IMG/VR virus record: IMGVR_UViG_3300018080_000233
Coordinates: 1-52,051 of that record
DNA from: a virus
DNA length: 52,051 bases
Direction: 5' to 3' (one strand)
Both the position numbers and the translations under genes were made by a program. Below are positions 25,062-33,003 of the stretch, in pieces (the stretch's first letter is position 1; each line of letters starts with the position of its first letter). The notes beneath the pieces were generated by a model that saw only the letters and a program-made list of their open reading frames with translations, searched no databases and had not been told where the DNA came from.

Positions 25062-27212
25062 ATGAAAAATAATTTAAGAGTATTAAACCAGAGCTTGCGA
25101 CAGCGTATAGAGCACGACATGGTTCTTACCAGAATGGGAGAACTCGGTCGCCGGAATATGGAAACAATGCTCGGATCAATGTTCATTGATTTTGGGGCAA
25201 CCGCAAAGGCTTATGTATTTAAGGGATTTGTTGCGGCTCCTGGAGCGGCTCTGGATGTCGATCTGGCTGTACCCGCAGAAGCCGTGCATGACATTGACGG
25301 CGACAATATCAGAATAGCAATCGACAGTAATGGAGGGACTGCTTATAATGTTGCGCTTGCGGCGGCTGATCCGGCCAATCCGAGAATTGATATAATTACT
25401 GCAAGAGTCGCACAACGCAATGTCTTCACAGACGCAAGTGCGTCAATCGCAGACCCGGCCACAAAGACTGTTTCACCGCAAAGTGTTGAGCGGGACATCG
25501 AATACTATTTTGAATTACAGAAGGTCGATGGAATACCTGCGGGAGCCCCTGTACCTCCGGCCATTCCTGGCGGCACGGCGGGCTCTATTACAGGCGTTCC
25601 AGTGATCACGACAGTCGATCTATCACTTGAGTATATTCTGTGCTTCGCAATCGGTGAGGACTCTGAATTTATAGAGGTTGATTGTCGGGGAGCAATACCG
25701 TCAGCAACGACGATTGCCGAGGTTATCAATGCTATTAATCTGGCCGGATTTGGAGCGGTTGCAAGTAACGACGGAGGAGATCATCTTGTAATTACCGCTC
25801 CTGGAACGGGAGAAACGTCAGTCGTAAAAATCAAACAGCCTGCGAATACGGACCTTGATTGTTATAATAACATTCTCGGAGGACTTGAATACGTCCAGTA
25901 TGTTGATATATTCAAAGGCGGCAATGCCTGGTTCAAAGTCTGTGAAATATACGTTCCGGCTCTGGCCGTGACTCTGACGGCTGGCAATGTGCGAAGCATT
26001 GAAGAAAAGGACACTGATTGGGACGCTGACAATGACAAAGTTGTGTACAGTCCAGGCGGAATTGTGACGGGCTCATTGAAATCGTTTTCAGAAGATGCGG
26101 AGCCCGGATTTACCGCAGTCAATTCACAGGCAAGCACGACGGCGGCAGGGTTCGACGCAATTAAGAGCCGCAATCACGGACCTGTCAATGCAGGAGATTT
26201 TCTGGGAGGTCTCCGAGCTTATGGATTGAATTCAGTCGGAGAGAAGGAATATTTCGGAGCAATATACATCAAAGCTAATGACCCGACTGACGGCGCGGAG
26301 AAAGGTGACATTGAATTCTGGACCAGGGACGCGGCTGGAGGTTCTCCCTGGGCCAATCGAATGACGATTGCGTATAATGGAGATATTACCTATTATGGCA
26401 CGACGATATTCGGAGGGAATGTTCAGATCAATGGCAATACCGGAATGGGTGTTGCTCCAGGCACCGCACGACTTCACACATTCAGGAACGACGCGAATGC
26501 ATCTATATATGCCGAAAATACGGGAGCCGGTTATGCACTACAGGCTCAATCTAATACGGGAGCGGCGATTTATGCAAATTCGACAGCCGGATATGCTTTA
26601 GAAACGGCGACGGGAAATGTATATTTTGCAAATAGTCTTGGAGTTGGTGGTGCTCCTGGAGCACATCGTATTTATGCATTGATAAATAGTGCGAATCATG
26701 CTGTTTACGGATACCAACAGGGCGGCGGATATGCTATTCGTGGTCACGCAAGCGCGGCTGGTGGTGGCGGTTCGTTTACATCGACGTCAGGTATTGGCCT
26801 TTACGCTGAAGCTGGAAACGGTCAAATGGCGATTCGTGGACATAATGTAGGCAACGCCTGGGGCGGTTATTTTTCCACGACGTCAGGATATGCGCTTGGC
26901 AGTGGCAACCACTTTTATTTGTCTGCCGGTGCAATGTACCATGCTGGCAACGCTGTCATGGGTTATCAAATCACGGGCTCTGCTCCTGTATACCTGCGGG
27001 ATTTGTTTATATTCGTGCCTCCTGGATGGGGGTCTAATATTGCTGGAGTTGGAAATTTATTGGGAGTATGTGCACACCGTCAGACCGACGCAAATCCATA
27101 CGGAGGAATGCAATTAGCGTACTGGGCGGGTAATATTGGAATAAGACATGACGGCATTGATTTTCTTACTGGTCACAGTTGGCAAGTATATTATTTTTCG
27201 AGCGCACCTTAA
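25062..27212 (+). CDS. tail fibre with repetitive Gly/Ala-rich shaft
   Basis: A 716-residue fibre. The N-terminal 150 residues resemble a baseplate-attachment region. Residues about 350-600 have repeated short turns such as AVYGYQQGGGYAIRGHASAAG and IYAENTGAGYALQAQSNTGAA (both interrupted by small variants). These are typical of triple beta-helix shafts of trimeric fibres. The tip (residues about 620-716) is aromatic- and Gly-rich, probably for receptor contact. It is preceded by GGAGA and followed by a small gene of the same family as 133-411. Confidence 0.78.
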   Translation: MKNNLRVLNQSLRQRIEHDMVLTRMGELGRRNMETMLGSMFIDFGATAKAYVFKGFVAAPGAALDVDLAVPAEAVHDIDGDNIRIAIDSNGGTAYNVALAAADPANPRIDIITARVAQRNVFTDASASIADPATKTVSPQSVERDIEYYFELQKVDGIPAGAPVPPAIPGGTAGSITGVPVITTVDLSLEYILCFAIGEDSEFIEVDCRGAIPSATTIAEVINAINLAGFGAVASNDGGDHLVITAPGTGETSVVKIKQPANTDLDCYNNILGGLEYVQYVDIFKGGNAWFKVCEIYVPALAVTLTAGNVRSIEEKDTDWDADNDKVVYSPGGIVTGSLKSFSEDAEPGFTAVNSQASTTAAGFDAIKSRNHGPVNAGDFLGGLRAYGLNSVGEKEYFGAIYIKANDPTDGAEKGDIEFWTRDAAGGSPWANRMTIAYNGDITYYGTTIFGGNVQINGNTGMGVAPGTARLHTFRNDANASIYAENTGAGYALQAQSNTGAAIYANSTAGYALETATGNVYFANSLGVGGAPGAHRIYALINSANHAVYGYQQGGGYAIRGHASAAGGGGSFTSTSGIGLYAEAGNGQMAIRGHNVGNAWGGYFSTTSGYALGSGNHFYLSAGAMYHAGNAVMGYQITGSAPVYLRDLFIFVPPGWGSNIAGVGNLLGVCAHRQTDANPYGGMQLAYWAGNIGIRHDGIDFLTGHSWQVYYFSSAP

Positions 27213-27243
27213 TCGGGCAAAATTAAGACAAAAGGAGATTACA

Positions 27244-27756
27244 ATGGGATTTCAATTAGAACAGGAGAATGACGCTGGATTATCCGGTAATTACTGGAAA
27301 ATCTTGATGCTACAAATTGACACGAAAGGAATGCACACAAGCGTTTCAGTCGGTTTGTACAAAGATAAGGCAAGTCGTGACGCCGGTAAAGAGCCTATGC
27401 AAATTGAGAATTATCAAATTGCAAATATCACAAATGAGAGTATGGACGGTGAAAGTCCGCTCAAGACGGCTTACAATCGTCTGAAAACAGAATCCATGAA
27501 TCAAATACTTCTCGGTACTGTGTCAATATCTGGTACGGACGTCACAGGCGTCGGGACAACTTTCACAACTGATCTTGTAGAAGGTGACAGAATTATGGCC
27601 GGGTCTGATATGGCTTATCGCACAGTCACATCGATCACATCAGACACGGAAATGACAATCAATGAAGCGTACTCAAGCAATATTGAAAATACGACGTACG
27701 CCAAAGATGCAAACAAATTCAAGAATGCCGATAGTGTTCTTGAATCCGGGCAATAA
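27244..27756 (+). CDS. small tail-fibre-associated protein with C-terminal beta domain
   Basis: A 170-residue protein. ATG 27244 follows AAAGGAG; a longer frame starts within the fibre gene. Residues 1-85 belong to the family seen at 133-411 (SGNYWKILMLQID). Residues about 95-155 add a compact beta domain with the pattern VSISGTDVTGVGTTFTTDL then GDRIMAG, TVTSITSDTEMTI. This module occurs in many unrelated phage virion proteins. A fibre connector or decoration role is inferred from position. Confidence 0.65.
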   Translation: MGFQLEQENDAGLSGNYWKILMLQIDTKGMHTSVSVGLYKDKASRDAGKEPMQIENYQIANITNESMDGESPLKTAYNRLKTESMNQILLGTVSISGTDVTGVGTTFTTDLVEGDRIMAGSDMAYRTVTSITSDTEMTINEAYSSNIENTTYAKDANKFKNADSVLESGQ

Positions 27757-27771
27757 GGGAGGCGATGTTTT

Positions 27772-28245
27772 ATGAGATTGATGACAATAAAAAATGCGGA
27801 GACAGGCATACACAAATTTTTGAAAGCGGAACATTTCACGGTCGGAACTTCATTTCATTTGATGCAAAAATTTGATGACATATTAAAGGTGCTGGATTTA
27901 ATAGAAGTACAACGACAGCGTATTTTTAAGAATCACGCTGATGAAGGCAGGTTGCAAATTGATGAAGGCACACCGGCATATCAAACATTCTGGGAAGAAT
28001 TCACTAAATTTCTTAACGACCCGAAAAATGACGTTGATATAGAATTCTCTCTTGAAGTGCCCATTGAGGGAACAGGTGACATGAAACTGACTGTTCTTGA
28101 AGTTATGGCATTGCAAGAGCTTGGTATTAAGTGGAAACATGCCGCCTGGCCTGGCGACAATAGAGACGACCATTCTAAAAGCAATAATGGCAAAGCGTTT
28201 CCACCTCAAGTAAGTCAGCTTTTAGAAGAATTAAAACCAAAGTAA
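27772..28245 (+). CDS. uncharacterised tail-region protein
   Basis: A 157-residue protein with GGGAGGCGATG before ATG 27772. N-terminal helix and strands (HKFLKAEHFTVGTSFHLMQKF), then an acidic middle. It may be a fibre chaperone or a small tail structural protein, judging from its position between fibre and exported hydrolase genes. No motif recognised. Confidence 0.6.
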   Translation: MRLMTIKNAETGIHKFLKAEHFTVGTSFHLMQKFDDILKVLDLIEVQRQRIFKNHADEGRLQIDEGTPAYQTFWEEFTKFLNDPKNDVDIEFSLEVPIEGTGDMKLTVLEVMALQELGIKWKHAAWPGDNRDDHSKSNNGKAFPPQVSQLLEELKPK

Positions 28246-28257
28246 CAGGAGAAAAAC

Positions 28258-28545
28258 ATGACGTATAAAATTAGATACCGCCGGAGAAGGTCATTCTTCT
28301 GGCGAACAAAAACAATTATCGGGCACAGAATTGATCCATCAATGAACAGACTTGATTTATTCTTACCCGACGGTTCTCTTTACAGTCTGGGAAAGGCCGA
28401 CGAATACACGATCTTACTCGGAACTGATTGGGTTATCGTAACAGAAAAACTCAAAAAGCAGGCACAGCAACAACAGGCAAATCAGGCACAGCCAGGAGCC
28501 GGAGTTATTGTCGAACCTGGAGCAAAGGGAGGCCGACGTCGATGA
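28258..28545 (+). CDS. small basic protein with Gln-rich tail
   Basis: A 95-residue protein with ribosome site AGGAG. The start TYKIRYRRRRSFFWR is strongly basic. The centre looks like a small beta domain, and the C-terminus is a low-complexity Gln/Ala/Gly/Arg tail (KKQAQQQQANQAQPGAG). Nucleic-acid or membrane-surface contact is possible. Its stop overlaps the start of the SGNH hydrolase gene. Confidence 0.55.
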   Translation: MTYKIRYRRRRSFFWRTKTIIGHRIDPSMNRLDLFLPDGSLYSLGKADEYTILLGTDWVIVTEKLKKQAQQQQANQAQPGAGVIVEPGAKGGRRR

Positions 28546-29315
28546 AAAAACTTTGTACCATACTCATGCTTCTGATCATGACTCTGTTCATGATCAATGC
28601 GAGGTGTGAGGACGATAGTGATAAGAAACGCCGGGAAAGAATGCTTCTGGCGGCCTGGCTTATCACACAGCCAGTATATACTCCGGCGAATTGCATAACA
28701 TATATGCAACCACTCAATCCATTTTACGGACTCCCGGATTATTACTTACGGTGGAAAAGTGATCCGACGCAATACGACGTGATTATTCGTGGCAATTCGA
28801 CAATGGATATTTCATGTCGATACGACGGATTTTTGTCAGCAACAACTCAATGTGTTGCTATTGGAGGCAATACACTATGCGATATGACGACCCAGAGAGC
28901 CTCAATTAATACCATTGATCCGTCTGCGGTGATCATTTCTTCCGGCGGAGGAAATGACGTGATACGACTTGTGAGCGGCGAATACGGTATTACAGAAACA
29001 AACGTGTACGACAATGGAGTCGAGCTTGTCAATCAGACCAGAGCGGAATTTCAGAATGCAAAGATTGTATGGCTGACCATTCACCCGACAAAAAATGCGG
29101 CTCTTAATGCGGCAACAACGTCGATTAATGCCAATTTATCGGCCTATGTAAACAGCCTCTCGAATACGTGCGTCGTCGATATGTATGCTTTATTTGGTAA
29201 GTCGCCTGGAGAAGCGGCTGACAATTCTCAAATGCTCGATGATATACACTATACACAGGCAATGTCATTTATCGTGAAAGACGCTGTGTACAATCAATGC
29301 GGGGTCAGTATATGA
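28542..29315 (+). CDS. secreted SGNH/GDSL-type hydrolase
   Basis: A 257-residue protein starting at ATG 28542 (ATGA overlap). Residues 1-20 are a signal peptide (KKLCTILMLLIMTLFMINA). The SGNH blocks are visible: IIRGNST with nucleophile Ser86 (Asn in place of the usual Asp), Gly108 in AIGGN, SSGGGND with Asn138, and D233-D-I-H236 with the catalytic His. The family contains esterases and polysaccharide acetylesterases. A signal peptide is unusual for a virion enzyme and suggests export from the infected cell, perhaps to modify surface polysaccharide. The activity is predicted from motifs. Confidence 0.72.
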   Translation: MKKLCTILMLLIMTLFMINARCEDDSDKKRRERMLLAAWLITQPVYTPANCITYMQPLNPFYGLPDYYLRWKSDPTQYDVIIRGNSTMDISCRYDGFLSATTQCVAIGGNTLCDMTTQRASINTIDPSAVIISSGGGNDVIRLVSGEYGITETNVYDNGVELVNQTRAEFQNAKIVWLTIHPTKNAALNAATTSINANLSAYVNSLSNTCVVDMYALFGKSPGEAADNSQMLDDIHYTQAMSFIVKDAVYNQCGVSI

Positions 29316-29680
29316 GTGACATGCCGATGAATGCAGACATGCCTCTGGAATTCTTTTTGCCTCTGATGAATGTCAAGGCCGTGAAACCAGAGCATATCAT
29401 TGTGTATTCGTGGCTTGTATTCCGGGCAACGTGGACGGGCTCCTGGGAAGTTGACTACAAAGAATTGAGTCAGCTCACAGGGCTCTCAATCATGAAGCTA
29501 TCGACTTCAATTGCCGCTCTGGAGAAGGCGGCTCTTATTGAAGTCGAGCGCGGGCCTCGACGGATCAGAGCATACCCTCTGGATATACCTGACAGACTGC
29601 GGGACATAATGGAAAGAAATATGCAGGACATAAACGACAAGCAGGCAGTGAAAAAACTGGCAAAACAGCAATTCGGATAA
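29312..29680 (+). CDS. winged-helix DNA-binding protein
   Basis: A 122-residue protein, ATG 29312 overlapping the previous stop. Residues about 35-95 have the winged-helix pattern: HIIVYSWLVFRAT, then YKELSQLTGLSIMKLSTSIAALE as the recognition helix, then AALIEVERGPRRIRAYPL as the wing. Such proteins are commonly regulators of phage genes. It is the last gene of the tail operon, just before a strong terminator, so it could control the switch to or from late expression. Its target is unknown. Confidence 0.6.
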   Translation: MSDMPMNADMPLEFFLPLMNVKAVKPEHIIVYSWLVFRATWTGSWEVDYKELSQLTGLSIMKLSTSIAALEKAALIEVERGPRRIRAYPLDIPDRLRDIMERNMQDINDKQAVKKLAKQQFG

Positions 29681-29719
29681 ATTTCTCCGTATAATCAATA
29701 CCTTGCCCGGTATTTACTC

Positions 29720-29766
29720 GCCTCCGGTTTTTCCGACATTCCTGGAAGCCGGAGGCATTTTTTTCA
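29720..29766 (+). terminator. intrinsic terminator ending the tail operon
   Basis: GCCTCCGG (29720-29727) pairs with CCGGAGGC (29749-29756). An inner extension TTTCC/GGAAG lengthens the stem, and it is followed by ATTTTTTTCATTTT. It lies 40 bases after the winged-helix gene, closing the long tail transcript. Confidence 0.88.
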
Positions 29767-29772
29767 TTTTGA

Positions 29773-29802
29773 GTGACCCCTTTTTCCTTTGAATCTTACT
29801 AT
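29773..29802 (+). promoter_or_regulatory. weak candidate promoter for the small-gene cluster
   Basis: GTGACC (29773-29778) and TACTAT (29797-29802) are separated by 18 bases, each matching sigma70 consensus at four of six positions. It lies after the tail terminator and before the first small gene, where a promoter is required. The match is modest. Confidence 0.3.
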
Positions 29803-29850
29803 TAAGTGAAGGGAGCTACCTCACAATTACATTGTACTTGGAGGTACACC

Positions 29851-30081
29851 ATGTCTAAAATAACCATCGAGCAAATCCTTGCAGAGCTTGAGATATTTGA
29901 CTACCCGGAGGTTGTGACCAATCCGTTTTCAGGACGCTCCTGCGAACTTGAACCGGAGGCCGTCGCTCTTTACGACTTCATTAAAGGATGTGAGATATTC
30001 GAGCAATGGGAGGCGATGCGAGTGGCTCTGGATTACTTCATGACGAAGTGGCCCGGAGAATATATGACTTTATTGGATTGA
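29851..30081 (+). CDS. small acidic accessory protein
   Basis: A 76-residue protein with the strong site TACTTGGAGGTACACC before ATG 29851. The same TACTTGGAGGT(A/G)CAC string precedes the gene at 31276. It is acidic and probably helical, with an aromatic-rich C-terminus (AMRVALDYFMTKWPGEYMT). No family recognised. It is the first of a series of small genes separated by terminators, typical of host-takeover accessory genes. Confidence 0.65.
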   Translation: MSKITIEQILAELEIFDYPEVVTNPFSGRSCELEPEAVALYDFIKGCEIFEQWEAMRVALDYFMTKWPGEYMTLLD

Positions 30082-30092
30082 CCTTAACTCCA

Positions 30093-30131
30093 GGGTCGGC
30101 ACTTGAAGACGGTGTCGGCCCTTTTTATTTT
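30093..30131 (+). terminator. intrinsic terminator
   Basis: GGGTCGGCAC (30093-30102) pairs with GTGTCGGCCC (30112-30121), loop TTGAAGACG, then TTTTTATTTT. It begins 12 bases after the upstream gene, and the next start codon follows the U-tract by two bases. Confidence 0.85.
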
Positions 30132-30133
30132 AG

Positions 30134-30361
30134 ATGAAAGCACTTTTAGCTGATATGCAATCCAAAAAATTGCTAATCGTTTCCGCCGGAGATATTGGAA
30201 TGCTCGACGATACCGGGATTTTTCCGATGTCTCTGACGCTGGAAGGTCAAGAGCCTCTTTACAAGGGTAATTGGCTATTCCATAAATTGAGGGCTGAACG
30301 TCCGTGCGGCATTGAATATGTCAACGAACAAACAGTCGTTCAAGTTATGCTTCCGGCTTAA
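30134..30361 (+). CDS. small uncharacterised accessory protein
   Basis: A 75-residue protein. Its ATG at 30134 follows the terminator U-tract almost directly, with no clear ribosome site. The internal ATG at 30155 has no better one. The product looks globular (KLLIVSAGDIGMLDD, then GQEPLYKGNWLFHKL). How it is expressed, given the terminator just upstream, is unclear. Read-through or antitermination would be needed. Confidence 0.5.
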   Translation: MKALLADMQSKKLLIVSAGDIGMLDDTGIFPMSLTLEGQEPLYKGNWLFHKLRAERPCGIEYVNEQTVVQVMLPA

Positions 30362-30422
30362 CGAGGGTTCACGGGCTACCGTGCGGACCTCCGACCTGGT
30401 CTGTTACTCAAGGGTCAAATGA

Positions 30423-30447
30423 GGGAGCGAACGACGCTCCCTTTTTT
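30423..30447 (+). terminator. intrinsic terminator, GGGAG family
   Basis: GGGAGCG (30423-30429), loop AACGA, CGCTCCC (30435-30441), TTTTTT. It lies 62 bases after the preceding stop and 30 bases before the next ATG. The core GGGAG...CTCCC recurs in the following four terminators. Confidence 0.9.
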
Positions 30448-30476
30448 GTTTGGATAAGAACAATACGGAGGATAGT

Positions 30477-30962
30477 ATGGAAAGACATGCTACAGAAAAA
30501 CAAATCAATTTCATTAAAAAACTGATAGTTGAAAAGGACTACGAATTTGATGAAAGCAATTTTGACGTGATAACAATAAAGGAAGCGTCTAACTTGATCC
30601 AGGAATTACTTGGCAGGCCGAGTAAAATTCGGAATGTCGAGAAACCGATTGCCTCCGGCGTCGAGTCTGGATACTACGCAGTAATTGAGGACGGTGTCCT
30701 TCATTTTTTCAAGGTCGATTCACCGACCGAAGGTAAGTGGGCAGGATACACCTTCATAAGAATACAGGCGAGTAACGAGACATATCCTATCAAGAACAAA
30801 GAAAGACGGGAAAAAATCCTGGACCTCATTAAAGCTGACCCGCGTGAGGCAATGGAACGATACGGCCAGGAGCTCGGTATATGCGGGCGATGCGGTCGCA
30901 CATTGACTGACGAGGAATCTCGCGCAAGAGGCATCGGGCCGATATGTGCGGGCCTCTTATGA
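30477..30962 (+). CDS. accessory protein with C-terminal zinc finger (DUF6011-like)
   Basis: A 161-residue protein; ATG 30477 follows ACGGAGGA. Residues 1-45 form a small helical domain (ATEKQINFIKKLIVEKDYE) often found in phage and mobile-element proteins. The middle is a beta domain (SGYYAVIEDGVLHFFKVD). Residues about 135-161 (ICGRCGRTLTDEESRARGIG then PICAG) are a compact Cys-based finger that I associate with DUF6011. A nucleic-acid-related role is plausible; the specific function is unknown. Confidence 0.7.
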   Translation: MERHATEKQINFIKKLIVEKDYEFDESNFDVITIKEASNLIQELLGRPSKIRNVEKPIASGVESGYYAVIEDGVLHFFKVDSPTEGKWAGYTFIRIQASNETYPIKNKERREKILDLIKADPREAMERYGQELGICGRCGRTLTDEESRARGIGPICAGLL

Positions 30963-30970
30963 AACTGACA

Positions 30971-30995
30971 GGGAGTCGAAAGACTCCCTTTTTTT
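30971..30995 (+). terminator. intrinsic terminator, GGGAG family
   Basis: GGGAGTC (30971-30977), GAAA tetraloop, GACTCCC (30982-30988), seven T. A GNRA tetraloop on a GC-rich stem makes it very stable. The next ribosome site (AAGGAGG) starts about ten bases later. Confidence 0.92.
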
Positions 30996-31015
30996 ATTTG
31001 GGTAAGGAGGTATTT

Positions 31016-31213
31016 ATGCCAGAGACAATTCCTCAAGAGGACAAAATAAAATTACTCGAACAATTCAATCTGGAAATTGGAGGACTGTGTCGCGTGACAA
31101 CAACGCATATAATCCAGGACGTTGTATATGACGACGCGGGTCAGATTGAAATTCTTATGCAGGGAGGTAAAAAGGTCAGTCTGGATAAAATTTCAGAATA
31201 CCCGACTGATTGA
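31016..31213 (+). CDS. 65-residue accessory protein
   Basis: ATG 31016 lies five bases after AAGGAGG. Strands such as GGLCRVTTTHIIQDVVYDD and IEILMQGGKKVSLDKI suggest a small SH3-like or related beta barrel. No family recognised. It is flanked by GGGAG-type terminators on both sides. Confidence 0.65.
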   Translation: MPETIPQEDKIKLLEQFNLEIGGLCRVTTTHIIQDVVYDDAGQIEILMQGGKKVSLDKISEYPTD

Positions 31214-31221
31214 TAATTTCA

Positions 31222-31246
31222 GGGGAGCACAATGCTCCCCTTTTTT
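31222..31246 (+). terminator. intrinsic terminator, GGGAG family
   Basis: GGGGAGCA (31222-31229), loop CAA, TGCTCCCC (31233-31240), TTTTTT, nine bases after the preceding stop. Confidence 0.9.
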
Positions 31247-31275
31247 ATTTGGTAAAGATGTACTTGGAGGTGCAC

Positions 31276-31407
31276 ATGGACGAGATTTATGAATCTCTTG
31301 ATTTTGAGCCTGACACGGAGGACGACGACGAGCTCGACGACCGTGTGGTTATAGATAAAAATGCATTGCACTATGAGGGCGAATTCATCGCACGAATGGT
31401 TGCATAA
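31276..31407 (+). CDS. 43-residue acidic protein
   Basis: ATG 31276 follows TACTTGGAGGTGCAC, nearly identical to the ribosome site of the gene at 29851, which supports a real gene despite the small size. Residues 8-25 are almost all Asp and Glu (EPDTEDDDELDD). The rest is a short amphipathic segment. Highly acidic small phage proteins can mimic DNA, but nothing here proves that. Confidence 0.6.
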   Translation: MDEIYESLDFEPDTEDDDELDDRVVIDKNALHYEGEFIARMVA

Positions 31408-31426
31408 AAACCGGGCAAGGTTTTTT

Positions 31427-31452
31427 GGGAGGTCTGCGGGCCTCCCTTTTTT
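31427..31452 (+). terminator. intrinsic terminator, GGGAG family
   Basis: GGGAGGTC (31427-31434), loop TGCG, GGCCTCCC (31439-31446), TTTTTT. An extra TTTTTT lies just before the stem. Confidence 0.88.
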
Positions 31453-31473
31453 GATCAGGTAAAGGAGACAAAT

Positions 31474-31737
31474 ATGCACACTAATGAAATCGGTACATTA
31501 TTGACCGGCGACATACTTACCGGTGGATGGAGTCTTTTCACACCGAACGAAAAGAAGGAATTTGCAAGAGACAATAATCTGGGAGCTAATGACCCTGACC
31601 TGGAAAAAGTGGACGGCGGTCATTACATACCAACAATTGTCGCTCTATTCAAAAAAGATGGGACTTGTGAGATGTTTGACATTGAGTCTTTGTCCAGAAA
31701 TGGGGATTGCATACAGCTCAACATTCGTGAGTCATAA
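31474..31737 (+). CDS. 87-residue accessory protein
   Basis: ATG 31474 follows AAAGGAG. The N-terminal part is TGDILTGGWSLFTPNEKKEFA. A globular segment follows (HYIPTIVALFKKDGTCEMFD). No family is recognised. It is flanked by GGGAG-type terminators and precedes the promoter of the DUF932-like gene. Confidence 0.62.
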   Translation: MHTNEIGTLLTGDILTGGWSLFTPNEKKEFARDNNLGANDPDLEKVDGGHYIPTIVALFKKDGTCEMFDIESLSRNGDCIQLNIRES

Positions 31738-31744
31738 AATTGGA

Positions 31745-31768
31745 GGGAGTCGAGAGACTCCCTTTTTT
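31745..31768 (+). terminator. intrinsic terminator, GGGAG family
   Basis: GGGAGTC (31745-31751), loop GAGA, GACTCCC (31756-31762), TTTTTT. The stem is identical to that at 30971. The next promoter's -35 box starts two bases later, giving a clean transcriptional boundary. Confidence 0.92.
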
Positions 31769-31769
31769 G

Positions 31770-31797
31770 TTGACAGCTTTTCATATTCGTGTAGAAT
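31770..31797 (+). promoter_or_regulatory. sigma70-type promoter for the DUF932-like gene
   Basis: Perfect -35 TTGACA (31770-31775), 16-base spacer, -10 TAGAAT (31792-31797). The start point should fall near 31803-31805. It lies directly after a terminator and 30 bases before the gene's ATG. GTGT...ACAC (31789-31804) brackets the -10 box and could be a small operator. Confidence 0.82.
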
Positions 31798-31827
31798 ATG
31801 ACACAAGAACAAAATTGGAGGTTCAAT

Positions 31828-32622
31828 ATGAATTATTTGACTACGGATACCATTAAGAAGTATTATCCGTCAGTATCACAGACACAGGCTTATGAAGGCA
31901 TGAGCGACAAATACTGTCATGTATCGTCACTCAATGTAATTGATACGCTGGCCGATCATGGTTGGAAGCCAGTCAAGATTGACGAGGCTTTCACGCGCAA
32001 GACCGAGTATCAGGGATACCAGAGACACACGATCAGGTTCAGGCATGACATCTATTCCGCGCCTCCGGCTCTGGTCGGAGATACGTTTCTTGAATTACTC
32101 GGAGTGAACAGTCACAATGGATCAAGCTCATATCAATTCCATGCGGCCATTCATGAAAAGGTCTGCGGGAACGGCCTGGTTGTATGCGACGGGACTCTTG
32201 CAAAAATGGCTATCCGGCATATCGGTGTTCTTGAGAAGGACATTCTCGAAGCTCTGGAGCATTATGTGATCGGTCTTCCATCGGTAATTGAATCAATTAC
32301 TGATATGAAGCAAAGAGAAATGAGGCAAGAGGAGCGCATGGACTTTGGACAGAAAGCCCTGGCTATACGCTGGCCGGAAGGTTCACCTATTACTCCTGTG
32401 CAGATATTGAAGCCCCGCCGGGGAGTCGATGAAATACCGACCCTCTGGAAGACATTCAACGTCATTCAGGAGAATTTCTTCAAGGGCAAGGTCAGATATA
32501 AAAAGCAGGGTGAGGACGGCAGGGTCAAAAGTCTTGCAACCAGAGCGATAAGCTCACCTCACGTCTCGGTTGACCTGAACAAGCGGCTCTGGGAGCTGGC
32601 GGAGGAATACCGACACAATTAA
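31828..32622 (+). CDS. DUF932 phage/plasmid-like protein
   Basis: A 264-residue protein. ATG 31828 is used because TTGGAGG precedes it and the in-frame ATG at 31798 is upstream of the likely transcription start. It has the DUF932 pattern: VSSLNVIDTLADHGWKPVKI, then RHTIRFRH, then PALVGDTFLELLGVNSHNGSSS (in part), then FHAAIHEKVCGNGLVV. The family is widespread in phages and plasmids and its biochemical role is not known. It has its own promoter and terminator, so it is a self-contained unit. Confidence 0.85.
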   Translation: MNYLTTDTIKKYYPSVSQTQAYEGMSDKYCHVSSLNVIDTLADHGWKPVKIDEAFTRKTEYQGYQRHTIRFRHDIYSAPPALVGDTFLELLGVNSHNGSSSYQFHAAIHEKVCGNGLVVCDGTLAKMAIRHIGVLEKDILEALEHYVIGLPSVIESITDMKQREMRQEERMDFGQKALAIRWPEGSPITPVQILKPRRGVDEIPTLWKTFNVIQENFFKGKVRYKKQGEDGRVKSLATRAISSPHVSVDLNKRLWELAEEYRHN

Positions 32623-32665
32623 ACGAACTGCCTTTAATTTTATTAAAGGGTATTTCTCATCACCT

Positions 32666-32692
32666 GGGAGGCCGTAAGGTCTCCCTTTTTTT
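32666..32692 (+). terminator. intrinsic terminator, GGGAG family
   Basis: GGGAGGCC (32666-32673), loop GTAA, GGTCTCCC (32678-32685), TTTTTTT. It closes the DUF932 unit. Confidence 0.92.
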
Positions 32693-33003
32693 GTCTCCAG
32701 AGCTACAGAGAGCCACAGAGCGGCCATTTTCCGGCCTGATCCGACCCGACATACACCTTTCCACAGAAACCGCCCTCCAGAGCTTTTATTTCAAATGCAC
32801 CATTTAGTGCTTGACAGTGTGACATAATCGTGATAATGGCAGATTTATCAGTTGTACCTCCAATACAACCGAGAATTGGCGGCGGTGCCCCTGGAGCACA
32901 GGTCAATCCAAAAGATACTTTCCAACACACCCGCGCCGTCGCCGATTCTCACCTTTCTCTGATTGACGTGATTGGAGGAGCACTTACAGTATTGGAGGAT
33001 ACT
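32693..33003 (+). other. intergenic region upstream of the replication module
   Basis: About 310 bases without a supported gene. From 32836 a frame is open and continuous with the initiator gene (ATG 32836, low-complexity Pro/Gly product, no ribosome site), so an N-terminal extension of 56 residues is possible but unlikely. The stretch 32700-32810 shows no feature I can support. A promoter-like TTGACA at 32811 and a TGACATAAT sequence follow. Confidence 0.6.
32811..32837 (+). promoter_or_regulatory. candidate promoter with overlapping TGACATAAT site
   Basis: Perfect -35 TTGACA (32811-32816). The best -10 is GATAAT (32832-32837) at 15 bases, or TAATGG at 17, so spacing or sequence is suboptimal. 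Between the boxes is TGACATAAT (32820-32828), the reverse complement of the ATTATGTCA found at the -10 regions of the promoters at 34047 and 42548. It probably drives the initiator gene with a leader of about 160 bases. Confidence 0.5.

Noticed and set aside
32836-33003. N-terminal extension of the initiator from ATG 32836
   Set aside because: No ribosome site, overlaps promoter elements, low-complexity product. ATG 33004 has TTGGAGG at good distance.
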